From assembly GCF_030486595.1 (NCBI RefSeq), contig NZ_JAUJZH010000010.1, positions 1-64,000 on the forward strand: a stretch of 64,000 bases of DNA. The letters are read 5' to 3'. A program made the translations under genes and the position numbers. This document shows, piece after piece, positions 61,833 to 64,000 of the stretch (position 1 is its first letter; each line of letters opens with the position of its first letter). The notes beneath the pieces are model-generated. The model searched no databases and was not told the DNA's origin. It saw nothing but the letters and a program-made list of their open reading frames with translations. The DNA is from Variovorax ginsengisoli. Its GTDB lineage: Bacteria > Pseudomonadota > Gammaproteobacteria > Burkholderiales > Burkholderiaceae_C.

Positions 61833-62528
61833 TCAGGTCCCGAGCATCGGATTGCGCCGCGCCTCGTCGCGGCGCCGGTCGGCCCGCACTTCATTGCAGC
61901 GCGGATGGCGGGTGTAGGCGGGTTGGTCGCAGTGCGCGGCTTCGCAGCGGGCGGCGGAGAAGAAGTTGAGGTTCTGGCAGCCCTGACGTGGGTCGAGTGC
62001 GGCCGCGCGCGCGGGGGCGGGTGGGGCCGGCCGGCGTTCGACCGCCGCCGGCGTGGCGGGCGGCGGCGCGGGCGCTGCGGCGACGGCGGGTGGCGGCACG
62101 AGCGGCTTGTCGGTCACTTCCGCTTCGCCGGGGCTCAGCGACGAGCCGAGCGGCACCGGCTGCGGCATCGGCTCCGGCGGCCTGGGCGCTGCGGCGGCCT
62201 GCGCGGGTGCTGGCGGCGCGACCGCCACCGGCGCCGCGCGGCTCGCGGGCGCGGGCACCTTGCGTGTCACATAGCCGAACCAGCCGCCGAATCCGATCGC
62301 CACCGCGAGCATGAGCGCACCCAGCCCGAGCCAGAACTCGCGCGGCGCGTTCTGCCCGGCGAGGCCGGCCGGATGCGCCGCGGCAGCGGCGGCCGGCCGC
62401 TTCGAGCGCAGGCCATCCAGCAGCGACGGCCCGGTGGCGGCAAAGCCGGGCAGCTTGCGGGCGCAGCCGTGGCAGAACTTCGCGGCATCGCGGTTCTCGG
62501 TCTGGCAGGCGGCACAGATCACCGGCAT
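61833..62528 (-). CDS. Zinc-ribbon membrane protein, otherwise unrecognised
   Basis: This 231-residue protein opens with a zinc ribbon CAACQTENRDAAKFCHGCAR, then a stretch rich in Ala, and one hydrophobic helix at about residues 75-93 (FWLGLGALMLAVAIGFGGWF). Beyond that is a long proline- and alanine-rich region and a C-terminal cysteine cluster (GCQNLNFFSAARCEAAHCDQ). The architecture suggests a cytosolic metal knuckle with a periplasmic tail. Function unknown. The ATG at 62528 is preferred to 62555. Confidence 0.72.
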   Translation of the reverse strand: MPVICAACQTENRDAAKFCHGCARKLPGFAATGPSLLDGLRSKRPAAAAAAHPAGLAGQNAPREFWLGLGALMLAVAIGFGGWFGYVTRKVPAPASRAAPVAVAPPAPAQAAAAPRPPEPMPQPVPLGSSLSPGEAEVTDKPLVPPPAVAAAPAPPPATPAAVERRPAPPAPARAAALDPRQGCQNLNFFSAARCEAAHCDQPAYTRHPRCNEVRADRRRDEARRNPMLGT

Positions 62529-62662
62529 CGGGACTCCTTGGGCAACGGGACGCAAACGTGCATTTTTCGGCCTGGGCGTCGCGGCGTCTGCCAGCCGCTG
62601 CCTACTTTTTCCGGTCGTAGACTTGCATGCCTCTGCCCAAGTTCCCAGGCCGGACCCCCACC

Positions 62663-64000
62663 ATGCATCGATTCACTTTATCCATTTTCCCGGTGAGCCT
62701 CGCGCTGGCCATCGCCGCCCCGGGTGTGGCCGCCGACACCCTCAAGAAGCCCGAGCTCGACCGCCTCGCCGCGACCCAGCAGGCGGCGCCTGCGGCCAGC
62801 TTCCGCGCCTTCCTGGCGCAGGCCGCCAAGGCCGATCCCAGCCTCAAGCCGGCCATAGCTGCCTACGAGGCCAGGCGCCCGCTCGCCGGCGATGACCTGA
62901 TCCAGGTCGCGCGCCTGCTGGGGCTCTACAACCGCCTCCACAACCAGAAGGCGGTGCTGTCGTCGCTCGAGGCGATGATCGCGATCCCGACGGTGCGCGA
63001 CGACAAGGTGCCGCCGCACGAGAGCCCGCAGATCGTCGAGTTCGGTCGCCTGGTCGAACGCATGGCCAAGGACTTCGGATTGCAATACCGCAACGTCGAC
63101 AACCGGATCTTCGAGGTCAAGCTGCCGGGCCGGGGTGCCGACGAGTTCGGCATCCTGACCCACGCCGACGTCGTGCCCGTGGTGCCCGACGAGTGGGTGC
63201 TCGACGACGGCACGCGGCTCGATCCCTTCAAGATGACGCGCGTGGGCGGCACGCTCTACGGGCGCGGCACGATCGACGACAAGGGCTCGATCGCGGCGGT
63301 GCTGTACGCGATGAAGGCCGTGAAGGAAAGCGGCCTGCCGCTGGCCCGCACGATCCGCCTGATGATCGAGACCACGGAGGAAACCGGCGGCGACGGCATG
63401 AAGTACTACCGCGCGAAGACGCCGCTGCCCGACTACAACATCGTGCTCGACAGCAAGTACCCGGCCGTGGTCGCCGAGAAAGGCTCGGGCGCGCTCAAGG
63501 TCTTCTTCCCGGTCGAGGAGGCAGACGGCAGCAGCGCCGTGCGCACCGCCATCACCGCGATGGCGGGCGCCTCGTCGGCCAACGCGGTGCCGCAGACGGC
63601 GACCGCCACGCTGAAGGGGGGCGACCTGGCGCAGGTGGCGGCCCGGCTCGAGTTCGTCAAGGGGCCTTTCATCCGCAAGTACGAGGGCCAGGGCGGCAAG
63701 TTCGGCATCGACATCGCGAAGGGTGCGGACAGCATCGAGGTCAAGGTCACGGGCGTGTCGGCGCACGGCTCGCGGCCGGAGGAGGGCGTCAACCCGCTGC
63801 CGCGGCTCGCGCTCTTCCTGCAGGAGTCCGGCGTGGTGACGGCGGGCAACCACTACACCAAGGCCGTCAGGTACCTGATCGACCTCTATGGCACCGGCTA
63901 CCTCGGCGAGAAGATGGGCGTCGGCTACCAGGACGACTTCATGGGGCCGCTGACCTTGTCGCCCAACCTGATCCGCGAGAAGGACGGCAAGCTCGAGGTG
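62663..64000 (+). CDS. M20-family metallopeptidase, dipeptidase-like (runs off the right edge)
   Basis: At least 446 residues, with the end outside the window. A signal peptide (LSIFPVSLALAIAAPGVAA) leads to an M20 peptidase: the metal histidine and aspartate in ILTHADVVPVVPDEW, GRGTIDDKGSIAAVLYAM with the bridging aspartate, the catalytic pair in IETTEETGGDGMKYY and the later DSKYPAVVAEKGSGALKV. Family members are zinc dipeptidases or aminoacylases; this secreted form is likely periplasmic. The closing histidine motif appears to be in VTGVSAHGSRPEEGVNPL. Confidence 0.9.
   Translation, partial: MHRFTLSIFPVSLALAIAAPGVAADTLKKPELDRLAATQQAAPAASFRAFLAQAAKADPSLKPAIAAYEARRPLAGDDLIQVARLLGLYNRLHNQKAVLSSLEAMIAIPTVRDDKVPPHESPQIVEFGRLVERMAKDFGLQYRNVDNRIFEVKLPGRGADEFGILTHADVVPVVPDEWVLDDGTRLDPFKMTRVGGTLYGRGTIDDKGSIAAVLYAMKAVKESGLPLARTIRLMIETTEETGGDGMKYYRAKTPLPDYNIVLDSKYPAVVAEKGSGALKVFFPVEEADGSSAVRTAITAMAGASSANAVPQTATATLKGGDLAQVAARLEFVKGPFIRKYEGQGGKFGIDIAKGADSIEVKVTGVSAHGSRPEEGVNPLPRLALFLQESGVVTAGNHYTKAVRYLIDLYGTGYLGEKMGVGYQDDFMGPLTLSPNLIREKDGKLEV

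Overview
The window is high-GC, gene-dense chromosomal DNA of a betaproteobacterium, most likely a Comamonadaceae member of the Variovorax/Acidovorax kind. The case rests on codon use, on Bug-type solute-binding proteins, on the gene set and on the repeat families present. This is an inference; no rRNA or marker gene is present to settle it. I saw no tRNA, rRNA or CRISPR array.

Layout. (1) 1-2424: the end of an IS30-like insertion sequence abuts, and apparently interrupts, an RND drug-efflux pump gene whose outer-membrane partner follows. (2) 2426-7047: an RpiR regulator faces a four-gene amino-acid-type operon (class III aminotransferase, solute-binding protein, Asp/Glu racemase-like enzyme, GNAT acetyltransferase). 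Four copies of one palindrome lie in the promoter between them. (3) 7106-12899: uppP, a guanidinium exporter under a guanidine-II riboswitch, an alpha/beta hydrolase carrying an in-frame REP element, an Anbu proteasome-like protease and mutS. (4) 12769-14070: a collapsed 1.2-kb island bounded by a 129-bp direct repeat of the mutS 5' end, holding an integrase remnant and an unknown gene. (5) 14135-18920: gnd, small unknown genes and a YqjI/YqjH-like metal-responsive pair. (6) 18943-22828: a sulfatase, two Bug proteins and a divergent MarR regulator. (7) 22844-32469: MscS channel, FUSC exporter, suhB, trmJ, cysE, ETF-ubiquinone oxidoreductase, SDR and DMT permease. (8) 32480-37184: an OmpR-family two-component system beside a PAP2 phosphatase and an EptA phosphoethanolamine transferase, the last two with matching direct-repeat promoters. 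(9) 37135-42313: AhpD-like protein, ethanolamine ammonia-lyase (eutBC), FKBP isomerase, a palindromic repeat and OpgD. (10) 42483-44976: an alkylation-damage repair operon (Ada, 2OG oxygenase, AlkB) with an Ada box. (11) 44954-54356: MBL hydrolase, LuxR/PAS regulator and scoAB with a perfect operator, OpgG divergent from BglX, a CoA-transferase, and an AbrB/PIN toxin-antitoxin pair. (12) 54405-64000: YebC, a DUF2189 membrane protein behind an FNR/Anr box, the valine-degradation operon (mmsA, acyl-CoA dehydrogenase, hydroxyisobutyryl-CoA hydrolase, mmsB) with a LysR regulator, a zinc-ribbon protein and an M20 peptidase cut by the right edge.

The most distinctive signals are regulatory rather than new enzymes: the matching TTCAG-N6-TTCA promoters of the lipid A modification genes, the RpiR operator array, the guanidine-II riboswitch, the FNR box before DUF2189, and the integrase-linked duplication at mutS.
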